A stretch of DNA of 64,000 nt from Clostridia bacterium (GCA_017545535.1 JAFWMS010000020.1:39568-103567); one strand, 5' to 3'. Positions 44,907 through 54,004 are shown, counted from the stretch's first letter. The notes: generated from the sequence alone by a model not told the origin. Numbers and translations are program-made.

Positions 44907-46703
44907 TCAGACCCAACCGTAGTATAGGATGGATGCCGGCAGCACGTTCTCCAGGAACCCGGCGTAGCCGTAGCCCGTGGGGAGGCCGGAGATGGCGGGA
45001 TATAAGAGGATGAAATAGATCACCGCCAGGGCGAGCCAGGCCCATTTGAGCCAGTGGATCTTTCGATTCTCCCGCTCCGCCAGGAAGAGGAGATACACCG
45101 TGGACAGCAGCAAAAAGGGCACCGTGGCGAAGAAGTGGTAGAGGAACACGCACCGGGTCACCAGCACCCAGGGGCCGTAGTTGGCCGCCACGCCCACGAA
45201 GAGGATGGGATGGACCGGATTCTTTTTCACCTTCCCCAGCACCCATTCAAGGAACAGGCACACAGCGCCCACGGCGCTGATCCACCAGACGGCGGGGTTG
45301 CCGGTGCTGGCGATGTTGGAGATCCGCTCCCCGTCCCCAGACACGTAGAACCAGACGCTCTTGAAGGTGAAGGGCCACTGGTACCAGGTGCTCTGGCACA
45401 TGTGGGTGGCGGTGAGCTTGCTGTGGTAGCTGTACATGTCCTTTTGGTTCTTGAGCAGCGTCCGCCACATGTCCCCCAGGCCGTAGCTCTCCCGGAGGGA
45501 GGCCTCATACCGGTAGTAGGGGAAATAGGAAGCGAAATAGATGGCCCCGGGCACCAAAAGGAACCAGAGGCAGCACCAGAGGGCCGTGATCCACAGCTCC
45601 TTCCAGAAATAGGCCCGCTTCCCTTTCGCCCCCTCGTCATGGCCCTTGTAGGCCTCGAAAAGGGCGCACAACAGATGATAGAACAGCACCACCGCCAGGC
45701 CCGCCCCCGCGTAACAGCCGATCCACTTGCTGCTGCAGCCCAAGCCGAAGGCCACGCCCGAGAGGGCCAGGTACTTCAGCTTCTCCCGCCGGGGGGCGGT
45801 GAAATAGTCCCGCCGCACGTACTCGTACATGAAGAAAAACATGAGCAGGATGAAGAACACCCCGTACACGTCGATGGTGGCGATGCGGGTCTGGGTGAAG
45901 TGCATGCAGTCGAAGGCCCAGAGGCCCGCCGTCACGAAGGCGAAGTCCGTGCGCTTGAGGATGCGCTTGGCGAACACGTACATGAGGGGCACCATGGCCA
46001 CCCCGAACAGGGCCCCCATGATCCGCCAGCCAAAGGGCTTCATGCCGAAGATCAGGATGCCCAGGGCGATGATGAGCTTGCCCAGGGGCGGGTGGGTCCA
46101 TTCATAGACGGACATGTTGTGGATGTTCTCGTAGGCGGTGCGGCCGTGGTAGATCTCGTCGAAGATCATGCCGTTGAAGTAGCTGGGCGCTTCGGGCACC
46201 GTATCCTGCTCGTCCACCAGGTTCAGGGTGCTCTGGTTGTCTCCGAACACCTCCAGCACCGTGACGGGCAGCAGCTCCCCCTCCGAGAAGAAGGCGATCT
46301 CGTTGAAGGCGGCCTCCCGGTCCTCCACCGTGACCCTGAGGTACCGGGTGGTGAGGCTCATGTCCACCTCATGCCACTTGAACATGTCCCCCTGGTCCTC
46401 GGTGTAGGTCTCCTCCGTGCCGTCGTCGCCCTCCAAGCGCAAGGTCCCCTGGGCCACGTTCCCGTTGAACCAGACGGTGTCGAAGGTGACCACCTGCCCG
46501 AAGTCCAGGGTGAGGCCATCCCCAACCTCCCCCCGGTAGACCGTGGTGGGGAAGGACAGCGTGCCCAAATTCAAAAGGGCGATGAGGGCGTACAGCAGCG
46601 TCAGGGCCGTGAGCAGGATCCTGTCCAGCTTCAAAAGGCGCTCGCTCTGCCCCTTCTCAAAGAGGCTCAGTATCTCGTATTTCGATGAGGTATCGCGCTT
46701 CAT
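44907..46703 (-). CDS. GT-C membrane glycosyltransferase, PMT family
   Basis: A 598-residue membrane protein of the protein O-mannosyltransferase (GT39-like) family. The acidic first loop is split by an inserted beta-rich domain (about residues 55-160, resembling discoidin-type carbohydrate-binding folds). The catalytic loop then follows: FNGMIFDEIYHGRTAYE with the DE pair and YEWTHPPLGKL. About ten more helices follow. It should use a polyprenyl-phosphate sugar on the outer face of the membrane. The ATG overlaps the stop of the upstream glycosyltransferase (ATGA); GAGGAGGG lies upstream. The acceptor is unknown. Confidence 0.82.
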   Translation of the reverse strand: MKRDTSSKYEILSLFEKGQSERLLKLDRILLTALTLLYALIALLNLGTLSFPTTVYRGEVGDGLTLDFGQVVTFDTVWFNGNVAQGTLRLEGDDGTEETYTEDQGDMFKWHEVDMSLTTRYLRVTVEDREAAFNEIAFFSEGELLPVTVLEVFGDNQSTLNLVDEQDTVPEAPSYFNGMIFDEIYHGRTAYENIHNMSVYEWTHPPLGKLIIALGILIFGMKPFGWRIMGALFGVAMVPLMYVFAKRILKRTDFAFVTAGLWAFDCMHFTQTRIATIDVYGVFFILLMFFFMYEYVRRDYFTAPRREKLKYLALSGVAFGLGCSSKWIGCYAGAGLAVVLFYHLLCALFEAYKGHDEGAKGKRAYFWKELWITALWCCLWFLLVPGAIYFASYFPYYRYEASLRESYGLGDMWRTLLKNQKDMYSYHSKLTATHMCQSTWYQWPFTFKSVWFYVSGDGERISNIASTGNPAVWWISAVGAVCLFLEWVLGKVKKNPVHPILFVGVAANYGPWVLVTRCVFLYHFFATVPFLLLSTVYLLFLAERENRKIHWLKWAWLALAVIYFILLYPAISGLPTGYGYAGFLENVLPASILYYGWV

Positions 46704-48844
46704 TTCTTCAAGCCCTCCTCGATCCATCCGTAGAGCCGGCCGGGATGCCCGCTCTCCTCCCGCAGCAGCAGGGCGCCCACCTTGCCCTTCAAGTCGTGGA
46801 GCATGTCCGCCGCCACGTAGCCGAAGTACAGGCACACCAGCACCTCCGCCCCGGCCCAGAACCGGAGCACCGTGTTGTGCTCCCGGCCGCCCCGGATCAC
46901 CTCCATGGCCCCCTTGCTCACCACGTACTGGGCCATCATCTCGTTGAGGAAGGTGGTCACGGTGAAGAGCAGGGCCACCAGCAGCAGCCGCTTGTCCTTA
47001 TAGTAGGCGTAGGCGAAGAGGAGCATCACCAGCACCGGCACCACGTACCGCTCGTGCATGTAGTGGCCGAAGGTGAAGATGAGGGCCATGGTGAGGGACG
47101 CGGCCAGGAACACGAAGCCCTTGTCCTCACTGAGGCTGACGCCCCGGCTTTTTTGGGCCTGATACCGGCGCAGCACCGTCATGAAGCTGCAGACCACGGC
47201 CAGGCAGATGGCGATGGTGCCGAACTGCTTGAAGGTGAGAATGTCGGGGATGAAGTATTCCCCGGCCCGCTTCCAGTTGGCGCCGCAGAAGGCGAAGTAG
47301 TTGTAGGCCTCCACGGTGGCGTAGTCATAGTGACCGGAGGCGTTGAGGAACCGGCCCACGAACCAGAACAGGCTTTGATCCCCCTTGAAGGGCAGAGAGA
47401 CCAGCAGGATGACGGCGAAAGCCGACAGGGCGCCGAGGACCGTGGAAAGCAGGTCCTTTTTGCCCTCCTTCTCCCCCCAGCGGATCAGGAACAGATGGGC
47501 GAAGGCGTACACCGGCCCAAACATCAGGGCCTGCCACTTGGTCATGACCGCCAGGCCGAAGACCGCCCCGGAGAGGATGGGATAAACGTCCAATTTGGGC
47601 CCCTCCGTCCGCCGTAGAAGCAGCAGGAAGCTCACCGCCAGCCACAGGGTCAGGATGGAGTCGATCTGCCCCCAGGCCCCGGAGAGGAACAGCAGCGCCG
47701 GGTTCAAGAACACCAGCCCGCCCAGGATCAGGGCGCCGGCGTTGTTGATCCGCTGCTTCCGAGCGAAGGCCATGAGGAGCAGGGCCAGGGCAAGGTCCGC
47801 CGCGATGGCCGGGAGCATGTAGAGGAACAGCTCCCCCACGCCCCCCAGCCCGTCCCCGAACAGGGACAGCAGCCGGGAGTACCCGCCCAGGAACAGCATG
47901 TAGCCCGGGGGATAGTCATACCAGTCGTGGCCCTCCGCCCAATAGAACTGGCGGGTGCCGTTGCCGGCGATGTCCCGGCCCCAGCCCATGAAGCAGGCCA
48001 GATCCGTATCATGCCCCTGGAACAGCGCGCAAAGGATCAGCCGCAAAATCAGCCCCACCGCCACGATGAACGCGAAGCCCAGCCAGTAGGCCTTGTCGGG
48101 CAGGGATTTGCCCGTGAGCAGGCGCCGGTTCCGATAGACGCCGAAGATCAGCAATATCCCCGAAAGCACCGCCGCCCAGACGATGACGGCGAAGAAGGAC
48201 TTGTAGTGCTCCTCGTCCCGGAAGGCGTCGTCCTCGTCGTCGCCGGAGGTGCCGCCCCAGGGCTCCAAAAGCTGGTACCGCCCCTCCTCCGCCCCGCCGG
48301 CCCGCAGGGAAACGTCCTTGAAGCGGACCGTGCCCCGGCTGGCCTCGGAGTAGCCGCCAAGGCGCAGAGCGAGGATGATCTCGGTCTGGCCCGGTTTGGT
48401 CTCAAAATACAGGCGGGTCTCGGTGAAGTCGTTGTCGCCCAGGAGCCCCGCCGTGTAGACGCAGCTCCTGTCCAGGCTGTAGTTGTCGATGGACAGCGAG
48501 GCGCCCCGGCCCTCCTCCACCCCCTCGGTGGCGATGAAGCCGGAGAGCACGTACTTCGTCCCCTCCGCCACCGTCACCTGTTTGCAGAGCCGCAGATCGT
48601 CGGCCACGTCCGTGCGCAAAATCAGCGTCCCCGTCCCGTCCAGAAAGGCCTCGTATTCGTTTTCATAGGAGCTCACATACCAGTCCTCGGGCAGTGTGCC
48701 GGACTCTCCGGACAGATCGAGGGCGGTGCCCAGGCTGGCCGCCAGGGTATGGCCCTTCCCCTTGTCCTTGAAATAGAATCCCACTCCCACGAGCACCGCC
48801 ACCGCCAGCACCGCCACGATGGCGTTCAGAACCTTTTTCTGCAC
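46700..48844 (-). CDS. GT-C membrane glycosyltransferase with extracytoplasmic N-terminal domain
   Basis: A 714-residue protein: an N-terminal membrane helix (about 8-25), a beta-rich domain outside the membrane (about 35-190, probably carbohydrate-binding) and some twelve further helices. The loop after the next helices reads LFQGHDTDLACFMGWGRDIAGNG and YDYPPGYMLFLGG; the D-D pair and the PPG motif are typical of GT-C mannosyl/hexosyl transferases. The start is GTG with GCGGAGG upstream. It is co-translated with the PMT-family protein, and the pair interrupts the otherwise standard yraN-comM neighbourhood. The sugar and acceptor are unknown. Confidence 0.75.
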   Translation of the reverse strand: MQKKVLNAIVAVLAVAVLVGVGFYFKDKGKGHTLAASLGTALDLSGESGTLPEDWYVSSYENEYEAFLDGTGTLILRTDVADDLRLCKQVTVAEGTKYVLSGFIATEGVEEGRGASLSIDNYSLDRSCVYTAGLLGDNDFTETRLYFETKPGQTEIILALRLGGYSEASRGTVRFKDVSLRAGGAEEGRYQLLEPWGGTSGDDEDDAFRDEEHYKSFFAVIVWAAVLSGILLIFGVYRNRRLLTGKSLPDKAYWLGFAFIVAVGLILRLILCALFQGHDTDLACFMGWGRDIAGNGTRQFYWAEGHDWYDYPPGYMLFLGGYSRLLSLFGDGLGGVGELFLYMLPAIAADLALALLLMAFARKQRINNAGALILGGLVFLNPALLFLSGAWGQIDSILTLWLAVSFLLLLRRTEGPKLDVYPILSGAVFGLAVMTKWQALMFGPVYAFAHLFLIRWGEKEGKKDLLSTVLGALSAFAVILLVSLPFKGDQSLFWFVGRFLNASGHYDYATVEAYNYFAFCGANWKRAGEYFIPDILTFKQFGTIAICLAVVCSFMTVLRRYQAQKSRGVSLSEDKGFVFLAASLTMALIFTFGHYMHERYVVPVLVMLLFAYAYYKDKRLLLVALLFTVTTFLNEMMAQYVVSKGAMEVIRGGREHNTVLRFWAGAEVLVCLYFGYVAADMLHDLKGKVGALLLREESGHPGRLYGWIEEGLKK

Positions 48845-49208
48845 GTACGTTCCTCCGCGAATCTACCTATGGATATATTTCCTCGTTTGTATGATAGCAC
48901 AACCCTTCCCCGGATTGCAATCCATTGTCAAAAAGGGTTCACATTGTCCCCAATTCGTCACGATTTATAAAAAGGGGCTGCCCAAGGTGTGTGTGCGCCC
49001 TCCCTGACACACACATACTCTTACTCATATTCATATTCATTCTCTTTCTCTTTTTCTTATTCTTATTCTTTCCCTTGGTTTCAACCTTGGTTCCAAGATG
49101 GTCCCAAGATGGTCCCAGCATGGTCCCAACGCCTCCCCCGTTGGTTTCAGGGCAGAAAAACAGAGCCCTGCCGTCCTTCCGGGGCAGAGCCGTCGTCGCT
49201 AAGCAGGG
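48845..49208. other. 364-bp gap with simple-sequence repeats
   Basis: No gene is supported here. From left to right on the plus strand it holds an inverted repeat TGTGTGTG / CACACACA (48988-49015), a 60-base almost pure pyrimidine stretch with TATTCA/TTATTC hexamer repeats (49017-49076), and four to five tandem 11-bp units of the form ATGGTCCCAAG (49075-49130). A terminator for yraN follows near 49152-49185. Confidence 0.7.
49150..49188 (-). terminator. Terminator after yraN
   Basis: On the minus strand GCTCTGCC pairs with GGCAGGGC (one G-U pair), followed by TCTGTTTTTCTG. It lies about 20 bp past the yraN stop. Confidence 0.6.
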
Positions 49209-49550
49209 TCAAAAGGCGTTGGGGATGTGGACGACGCGCAGGGGCTTTGTGTAGACCTCGATGACGTCGAAGCGGGCGGGGTCGTCGAAGCCGCCGTGCT
49301 GCTTCATGTACCCCTGGGCGGCGCGGGTGAGATAGAGCTGCTTTTTCGGGCCCACCGCCTCCCGGGGCAGGCCATGGTCCGCGGCGGAGCGGGTCTTCAC
49401 CTCCACGAAGACGAGGGTGCCCGACCGCCGCTCCCGGGCCACGATGTCGATCTCGTAGCGGCCGAAGCGGTAGTTGCGTTCCAAAATACGGCAGCCGTGG
49501 AAGAAGAGATACAGGGCGGCCAGCCGTTCCCCCCGTCGGCCGGTGTTCAT
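49209..49550 (-). CDS. YraN/UPF0102-family endonuclease-like protein
   Basis: A 113-residue protein of the UPF0102 family with a restriction-endonuclease-like fold. The core GRRGERLAALYLFFHGCRILERNYRFGRYEIDIVARE and LVFVEVKTRS contains the (E)-D-ExK nuclease residues. The cellular function is unproven. It overlaps the end of rnhB by 4 bp, a pairing conserved in many bacteria. Confidence 0.9.
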   Translation of the reverse strand: MNTGRRGERLAALYLFFHGCRILERNYRFGRYEIDIVARERRSGTLVFVEVKTRSAADHGLPREAVGPKKQLYLTRAAQGYMKQHGGFDDPARFDVIEVYTKPLRVVHIPNAF

Positions 49551-50179
49551 GGGACGAAGTGGCCGATGAAGCTCTTGCGGTGGATGGGACAGGGGCCGTA
49601 CGCTTTGAGGGCGGCGATGTGCTCCGCCGTGCCGTAGCCCTTGTTCCGGGCGAAGCCGTACTGGGGGTAGAGGGCATCCTGCTCGATCATGTACCGGTCC
49701 CGGGCCACCTTGGCCAGGATGGACGCGGCGCCGATGGAGTAGGTCAGGGCGTCCCCGTGGATGAGGGGGTGCTGCCGGGCGGGGATGTCCAGGCCCCGCA
49801 GGGCGTCGATGAGCACGTCGGTCACAGGGACGCCGATCTTGGCGAAGGCCTCCTTGAAGCCCCGTTTCGTGGCCTCCAGGATGTTGATCTCGTCGATGGT
49901 CTCAGGGTCGATCCAGGCGGTAGAGTGGGCCAGGGAGGTGGCTAAAATCTGGTCGTAGAGGGCTTCCCGCCGCTTCTCCGACAGCTTTTTGGAGTCGTTG
50001 ACGTAGGGCAGCAGGGGCTCCGGCGGCATGACCACGCAGCCCACCACCACGGGCCCCGCCAGGGGGCCCCGGCCCACTTCGTCCATGCCCGCCAAAAGTA
50101 CGCCCGGCTGGTCCCAGTAGATTTTATCGATTTTGGAGAGCTCCGCGAGGCGTTGGAGCTCCTTTTCGGTCACTTTCAT
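49547..50179 (-). CDS. rnhB: Ribonuclease HII
   Basis: A 210-residue RNase HII, which removes single ribonucleotides and RNA from RNA-DNA hybrids. The catalytic start is GMDEVGRGPLAGPVVVG with D33-E34; later Asp residues lie in VLIDALRGLDIP and SIGAASILAKVARDRYM. A helical extension of about 25 residues precedes the core, as in Bacillus RnhB. I chose the ATG at 50179 (AAAGGA upstream); the longer frame runs through stem-loop repeat R7. Confidence 0.95.
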   Translation of the reverse strand: MKVTEKELQRLAELSKIDKIYWDQPGVLLAGMDEVGRGPLAGPVVVGCVVMPPEPLLPYVNDSKKLSEKRREALYDQILATSLAHSTAWIDPETIDEINILEATKRGFKEAFAKIGVPVTDVLIDALRGLDIPARQHPLIHGDALTYSIGAASILAKVARDRYMIEQDALYPQYGFARNKGYGTAEHIAALKAYGPCPIHRKSFIGHFVP

Positions 50180-50189
50180 AGGGTGTCCT

Positions 50190-50355
50190 TTCTTTTTGTT
50201 CCTTTTTTCTCTTCGGTGAAGAGAAAAAAGGAACCGAAAAAAGAGAAGCACATGGGGGAAAATATGGATTTCGTATGAAAAGGACTTATCCCCCTTGAGT
50301 TTCTCTTTTTGGGGCGCCTTTTTCTCCTTTGTATAAAGAGAAAAAGGCGCGAAAA
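50190..50355. repeat. Dispersed stem-loop element, copy R7 (two B-type hairpins)
   Basis: First hairpin: perfect 17-bp stem GTTCCTTTTTTCTCTTC with its complement (50198-50234, loop GGT), followed by CGAAAAAAGAGAAGCACATG; this is copy R6 hairpin B in reverse orientation. Second: perfect 13-bp stem GCGCCTTTTTCTC / GAGAAAAAGGCGC (50314-50350), preceded by CCCCCTTGAGTTTCTCTTT. They face each other across about 80 bp between ylqF and rnhB. Confidence 0.85.
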
Positions 50356-50361
50356 CACGTC

Positions 50362-51210
50362 TTACGCCTCCGGCACCGTGTCCAGCGTCACCCGGGCGAT
50401 CTTGCCGCCTCGGAACTCGTCGAGGACGATCCGCGACGCCCGCTCGGTGTCCAGGGCCCCGCCGGAAAGCAGGAAGCCGCGGCTTTTGGCTACCGCCTCC
50501 AAAAGCTCCCCCTCGGGGGTGTCGGGCGTGACCTTCTTGTACCGGTCCATGAGGGCCTGGGGCGCCAGCTCCCGAAGCCGGATGAGGAGCCGTTGGGCCA
50601 GCTCCTCCCCGTCCAGGATATCGTCGTTGATGGACCCCAGAAACGCCAATGACAGGGCCTTCTCCTGGTCCTCCAGCTTGGGCCAGAGGAGGCCGGGGCT
50701 GTCCATGAGCTCCAGATAGGCGTTCACCTTCACCCACTGCTTCGATCGGGTGACACCGGGGGTGTCCCCGGTCTTCGCCCGGTTCTCCCCCGCGATCCGG
50801 TTGATGAAGGTGCTCTTACCCACGTTGGGGATGCCCACCACCATGACCCGGACGGTCTTTTTGACCCCCTTCTCCTCCATGCGTCGGACTTTGTCGGAAA
50901 CGGCCCGCTCCATGAGGGACACAGCCTGCTTCCTCCCGGCGGCGCCGGTGGAGACGATGGGCGCAGCCAAAAAGCCCCGGCTCTTATAATACTCCACGAA
51001 CCGGCGGGTCATGGCTTCGTCGGCCAGATCCGCCTTGTTGAGCAGGATCAGCCGGGCCTTGCTGGCGAACATACCGTCGAAGTCCGGGTTCCGGGACGCC
51101 TCCGGCGCCCGTGCGTCCACGATCTCCGCCACCGCGTCCACCAGCTTCAAGTTTTCCTGGAGCATCCGCTTGGCCTTCGCCATGTGCCCCGGATACCATT
51201 GGATAGTCAT
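50362..51210 (-). CDS. ylqF: Ribosome biogenesis GTPase YlqF (RbgA)
   Basis: A 282-residue circularly permuted GTPase needed for late 50S assembly. The G4 motif (LLNKADLAD) comes first, then G1 (GIPNVGKSTFINRI) and G3 (DSPGLLWP), the order of the YlqF/YawG group. The N-terminus TIQWYPGHMAKAKRML is diagnostic. The C-terminal domain binds rRNA. AAAGGAG lies before the ATG at 51210. It lies between rplS and rnhB as in other Firmicutes. Confidence 0.95.
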   Translation of the reverse strand: MTIQWYPGHMAKAKRMLQENLKLVDAVAEIVDARAPEASRNPDFDGMFASKARLILLNKADLADEAMTRRFVEYYKSRGFLAAPIVSTGAAGRKQAVSLMERAVSDKVRRMEEKGVKKTVRVMVVGIPNVGKSTFINRIAGENRAKTGDTPGVTRSKQWVKVNAYLELMDSPGLLWPKLEDQEKALSLAFLGSINDDILDGEELAQRLLIRLRELAPQALMDRYKKVTPDTPEGELLEAVAKSRGFLLSGGALDTERASRIVLDEFRGGKIARVTLDTVPEA

Positions 51211-51232
51211 AGCGCTCCTTTGCCGCGCCCCG

Positions 51233-51796
51233 TTACGGTTTGCGGGCGATGATGTTATAAAAATGCCAGTGCTTGCCGTCGGAGGGCCTGTCGTGCTCCC
51301 GCTCATCCAGCTTCAGCACCTCGTAGCGGGCCAGCAGTCCGTCGATCTGTGCCTTCGTGAAGGTATTGACGGCCGGGTCCTCCCGCCATCCGTCCCTGTC
51401 CCCAAAGAGCTGGCCCACGAAAAACCCTCCGGGGACCAGGGCGTCATAGACCTGGTCCCAGACCTTCAAAAACGCCTTGGGTTCGCAGAACGGTAAACTG
51501 AAAAAAGCCGTAATGAGCTCCGCTCGCGGCAGCTTCATGGTCTCAAAGGGGACCTGCAGGAAGCTGACTCGTCCCCGCTCCTCCTCCGTGATCCGATCGA
51601 GGATGAAGCGCTCCTGCAGCTGACGGTCCAAAGCGGTGACTCGGACGCCATGCCGCAGCATATACACGACCTCATTTCCGCTGCCGCATCCGAGATCGAT
51701 AGCAGTATCCACCTTGTATCGGTCCAGGAAAAACACCAGCAGCTTACTGACGTTGGCCCCATAGGTCTGTTGCTGATATCCGGCAGCGTCCCTCAT
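51233..51796 (-). CDS. Class I SAM-dependent methyltransferase
   Basis: A 187-residue methyltransferase with the SAM-binding motif I AIDLGCGSGNEVVYML (about 32-47) and a motif II acidic residue in VTALDRQL. The rest resembles TehB/Methyltransf_11-type enzymes; the substrate is unknown. CAAGGAGG lies before the ATG. It lies between rplS and ylqF, a place often held by signal peptidase I (lepB) in related genomes. The rplS terminator lies just before it, so it needs its own promoter or readthrough. Confidence 0.8.
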   Translation of the reverse strand: MRDAAGYQQQTYGANVSKLLVFFLDRYKVDTAIDLGCGSGNEVVYMLRHGVRVTALDRQLQERFILDRITEEERGRVSFLQVPFETMKLPRAELITAFFSLPFCEPKAFLKVWDQVYDALVPGGFFVGQLFGDRDGWREDPAVNTFTKAQIDGLLARYEVLKLDEREHDRPSDGKHWHFYNIIARKP

Positions 51797-51814
51797 TGCT
51801 CCCTCCTTGTCTTA

Positions 51815-51843
51815 CAAAAAAAGCCCCGTGCTTGGCGGGGCTT
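51815..51843 (-). terminator. Terminator after rplS
   Basis: Minus strand AAGCCCCG-N7-CGGGGCTT (8-bp perfect stem) followed by a T-run (TTTTTG). A strong intrinsic terminator, directly before the methyltransferase gene. Confidence 0.85.
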
Positions 51844-51849
51844 GGTTCC

Positions 51850-52203
51850 TTATTTGGTGACGATGCGCTCGCGGATCTTGGCAGCCTTGCCGGAACGCTC
51901 GCGGAGGTAGTACAGCTTCGCCCGGCGAACGACGCCGTGACGGACCACCTCGATGCGGCCGATGCGGGGGCTGTGATAGGGGAAGGTACGCTCCACGCCC
52001 ACGCCGTAGGAGATACGGCGGACGGTGAAGGACTTGCGGATGCCGCCGCCCTCCATCTTGATGACGATGCCTTCGAAGTTCTGCAGACGCTCGTGAGTGC
52101 CTTCCACGACCTTCACGAACACCCGGACCTGATCGCCGATCTCCAGCTCAGGCAGATCGGTGCGCAGCTGTTCTTTTTCCAGTTCCTTGATGATGTCGGA
52201 CAT
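51850..52203 (-). CDS. rplS: Ribosomal protein L19
   Basis: A 117-residue L19, which bridges the subunits. It shows the family core [23 protein letters not shown] and [37 protein letters not shown]. The ATG at 52203 has GAGGAGAAAA upstream; an earlier in-frame ATG lies in the leader. The gene has its own promoter after trmD and a leader of about 90 nt with a GGAC...GTCC hairpin; L19 leaders of this type can be autoregulatory in Firmicutes, which is only a possibility here. Confidence 0.96.
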   Translation of the reverse strand: MSDIIKELEKEQLRTDLPELEIGDQVRVFVKVVEGTHERLQNFEGIVIKMEGGGIRKSFTVRRISYGVGVERTFPYHSPRIGRIEVVRHGVVRRAKLYYLRERSGKAAKIRERIVTK

Positions 52204-52295
52204 TTTGATTTTCTCCTCTCGTTCTATATGAGCGATACGGGCGTTCATGACCGCAAAAAGCAGGACAGTGGACCGTCCATTGCCGCAACGGGCGT

Positions 52296-52324
52296 ATTAT
52301 AGCATGGAAAAAAGGGGAATGCAA
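52296..52324 (-). promoter_or_regulatory. Promoter of rplS
   Basis: Minus strand TTGCAT (52324-52319), 17-nt spacer, TATAAT (52301-52296) preceded by TGC. It lies just after the trmD stop. Confidence 0.7.
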
Positions 52325-52327
52325 GCC

Positions 52328-53029
52328 CTATTTTCCCTTATTTTCGTAGTATTTTCCGTAGGTGCCCAGAAGCTCCGGCCGATTCTCCCGGGTCTTCTCG
52401 AGGGCTTGCGCCTGCCGCCAGGCCGCGATGTTGGCCCCGTGGCCCGAAAGCAGCACCTCCGGCACGGCCATGCCCCGAAACTCCGCGGGCCGGGTGTACT
52501 GGGGGTACTCCAAAAGGCTTCGGGAGAAGCTCTCCTCCTCCGCGCTCTCGCCGCTGCCCAACACCCCGGGCACGAACCGGCTCACCGCGTCCACCAGCAC
52601 CATGGCGGGCAGCTCCCCGCCGGTAAGGATATAGTCGCCGATGGATATCTCCTCGTCCATGAGGGCCATGACCCGCTCGTCCACCCCCTCGTAGTGGCCG
52701 CAGAGAAGCAGCAGCCGGGGATGCTTCGCCAGGGTACGGGCCCGCTCGGTGGTGAGGAGCCTCCCCCGGGGAGTCAGCAGGATGCGGCGGGCCTCATGGT
52801 CCGGGTCCACCGCCGCCACGGCGTCGAAGATGGGCTGGGCCATCATCACGAGGCCCGCCCCGCCGCCGAAGGGATAGTCGTCCGCCTTGCTGTGCTTGTT
52901 GTCGGCCCAGGCGCGGATGTCGTGGAGGGCGATCTCCAGAAGCCCGTTCTCCTGGGCCCGCTTGAGCATGGACTCGGAGAAGGGGCCCCGGAACATATCC
53001 GGGAACAGGGTCAATACGTCAATCCGCAA
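52328..53029 (-). CDS. trmD: tRNA (guanine-37-N1)-methyltransferase TrmD
   Basis: A 233-residue SPOUT-fold enzyme that methylates G37 to prevent frameshifting. The trefoil-knot motifs [13 protein letters not shown] and [15 protein letters not shown] are present, with the N-terminal [13 protein letters not shown]. It overlaps the end of rimM by 11 bp in the rpsP-khpA-rimM-trmD unit. Confidence 0.97.
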   Translation of the reverse strand: MRIDVLTLFPDMFRGPFSESMLKRAQENGLLEIALHDIRAWADNKHSKADDYPFGGGAGLVMMAQPIFDAVAAVDPDHEARRILLTPRGRLLTTERARTLAKHPRLLLLCGHYEGVDERVMALMDEEISIGDYILTGGELPAMVLVDAVSRFVPGVLGSGESAEEESFSRSLLEYPQYTRPAEFRGMAVPEVLLSGHGANIAAWRQAQALEKTRENRPELLGTYGKYYENKGK

Positions 53030-53534
53030 AGAGACCCACCTCCCTGAGCACGTCGGCCTTGAAGACCATCCTGCCGCCCTGCACGTCCACCTGTTCGATG
53101 ACCTTTTTCAGGGCGGGGACCATGAGCTTGCCGCCGTCGACGACGTACACGTCGTTGGCGCCGGTGGAGAGAACGTCCGTCACATGGCCGTAGTCCTTCC
53201 CCTCCGTGTCCGAGACGGCAAGGCCAATAAGGTCGGCGATGAAATAGGTATACTCCGGAAGCTGGGCGGCATGGGCCCGATCCACGCAGAGGAACCCGCC
53301 CCGCAGCTGCTGGGCGTCCTCCACGGTGTCGTACCCCTCCAGGTGCACCACCACGGCGTCAGGCCGCTTGGAGAGCACAGAAAGCCGCACGGGGGCATAG
53401 GCCCCGTGCAGCTCCAAATACCCTTCGGTCAGCCCCTGGAAACGGGCCACGTCGTCGGTGAGCGGGTCCAGCTTCACGGCTCCCCGGATCCCGTGGGGCC
53501 GGGCGATGAACCCGACGCGCAGGTATTCCGTCAC
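53019..53534 (-). CDS. rimM: 16S rRNA processing protein RimM
   Basis: A 171-residue RimM that helps mature the 30S head by binding S19. The N-terminal beta barrel ([24 protein letters not shown]) and the PRC-barrel (about 95-168, [21 protein letters not shown] and [21 protein letters not shown]) are both present. It starts over the stop of khpA and ends within trmD. Confidence 0.95.
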   Translation of the reverse strand: MTEYLRVGFIARPHGIRGAVKLDPLTDDVARFQGLTEGYLELHGAYAPVRLSVLSKRPDAVVVHLEGYDTVEDAQQLRGGFLCVDRAHAAQLPEYTYFIADLIGLAVSDTEGKDYGHVTDVLSTGANDVYVVDGGKLMVPALKKVIEQVDVQGGRMVFKADVLREVGLFAD

Positions 53535-53758
53535 AGGATATCCACCACGTACTTCTTCTCGGCGTCCACGGAGGCCGCCTTGACGATGGTGCGGATGGCC
53601 TTGGCGATGCGGCCCTGCTTGCCGATGACCTTGCCGGCGTCGGAGGGAGCCACGGTGAGCTCGATGACGAAGGCGTCATCCTCTTCCCGCATCTCCACCT
53701 TCACGGCGTCCGGCTCGTCCACCAGGCTCTTGGCGATAAACAGTACCAGCTCGTCCAT
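53531..53758 (-). CDS. khpA: KH-domain RNA-binding protein KhpA
   Basis: A 75-residue single KH-domain protein (YlqC). The RNA-binding GxxG loop is in VIGKQGRIAKAIRTIVKAAS. KhpA partners with KhpB (EloR/Jag) and influences RNA levels and cell elongation in Gram-positive bacteria. It lies 3 bp after rpsP and overlaps rimM by 4 bp. Confidence 0.93.
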   Translation of the reverse strand: MDELVLFIAKSLVDEPDAVKVEMREEDDAFVIELTVAPSDAGKVIGKQGRIAKAIRTIVKAASVDAEKKYVVDIL

Positions 53759-53761
53759 GGC

Positions 53762-54004
53762 TTAGTCGATGGCGCCGGCCTTCTTGAGCAGGGCGCGGAC
53801 GGTGTCGGTGGGCTGGGCGCCGTTCTTCATCCAGGCGACGGCCTTCTCGTTGTCGACCTTCAGCTCCGCGGGCTCCTTGCCGGGGTTGTAGTAACCCAGC
53901 TCCTCCACGAACGCGCCGTTGCGGGGCGCCCGGGAATCGGCCACGATGATACGGTAGAAGGGGGCTTTCTTGGCGCCCATGCGGCGCAGTCTGATCTTCA
54001 GCAT
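53762..54004 (-). CDS. rpsP: Ribosomal protein S16
   Basis: An 80-residue S16, an early 30S assembly protein, beginning [40 protein letters not shown], which is diagnostic. It heads the rpsP-khpA-rimM-trmD run and follows ffh by 67 bp, the common arrangement in Firmicutes. Confidence 0.97.
   Translation of the reverse strand: MLKIRLRRMGAKKAPFYRIIVADSRAPRNGAFVEELGYYNPGKEPAELKVDNEKAVAWMKNGAQPTDTVRALLKKAGAID

Noticed and set aside
48939..49121. 60-codon minus-strand frame in the simple-repeat gap
   Set aside because: It is a translation of low-complexity DNA (KNKNKKKRKRMNMNMS) with no ribosome site and no plausible product.
49075..49130. CRISPR-like short repeats
   Set aside because: The units are 11 bp and directly adjacent with no spacers, and there are no cas genes in the window. 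They are simple tandem repeats.
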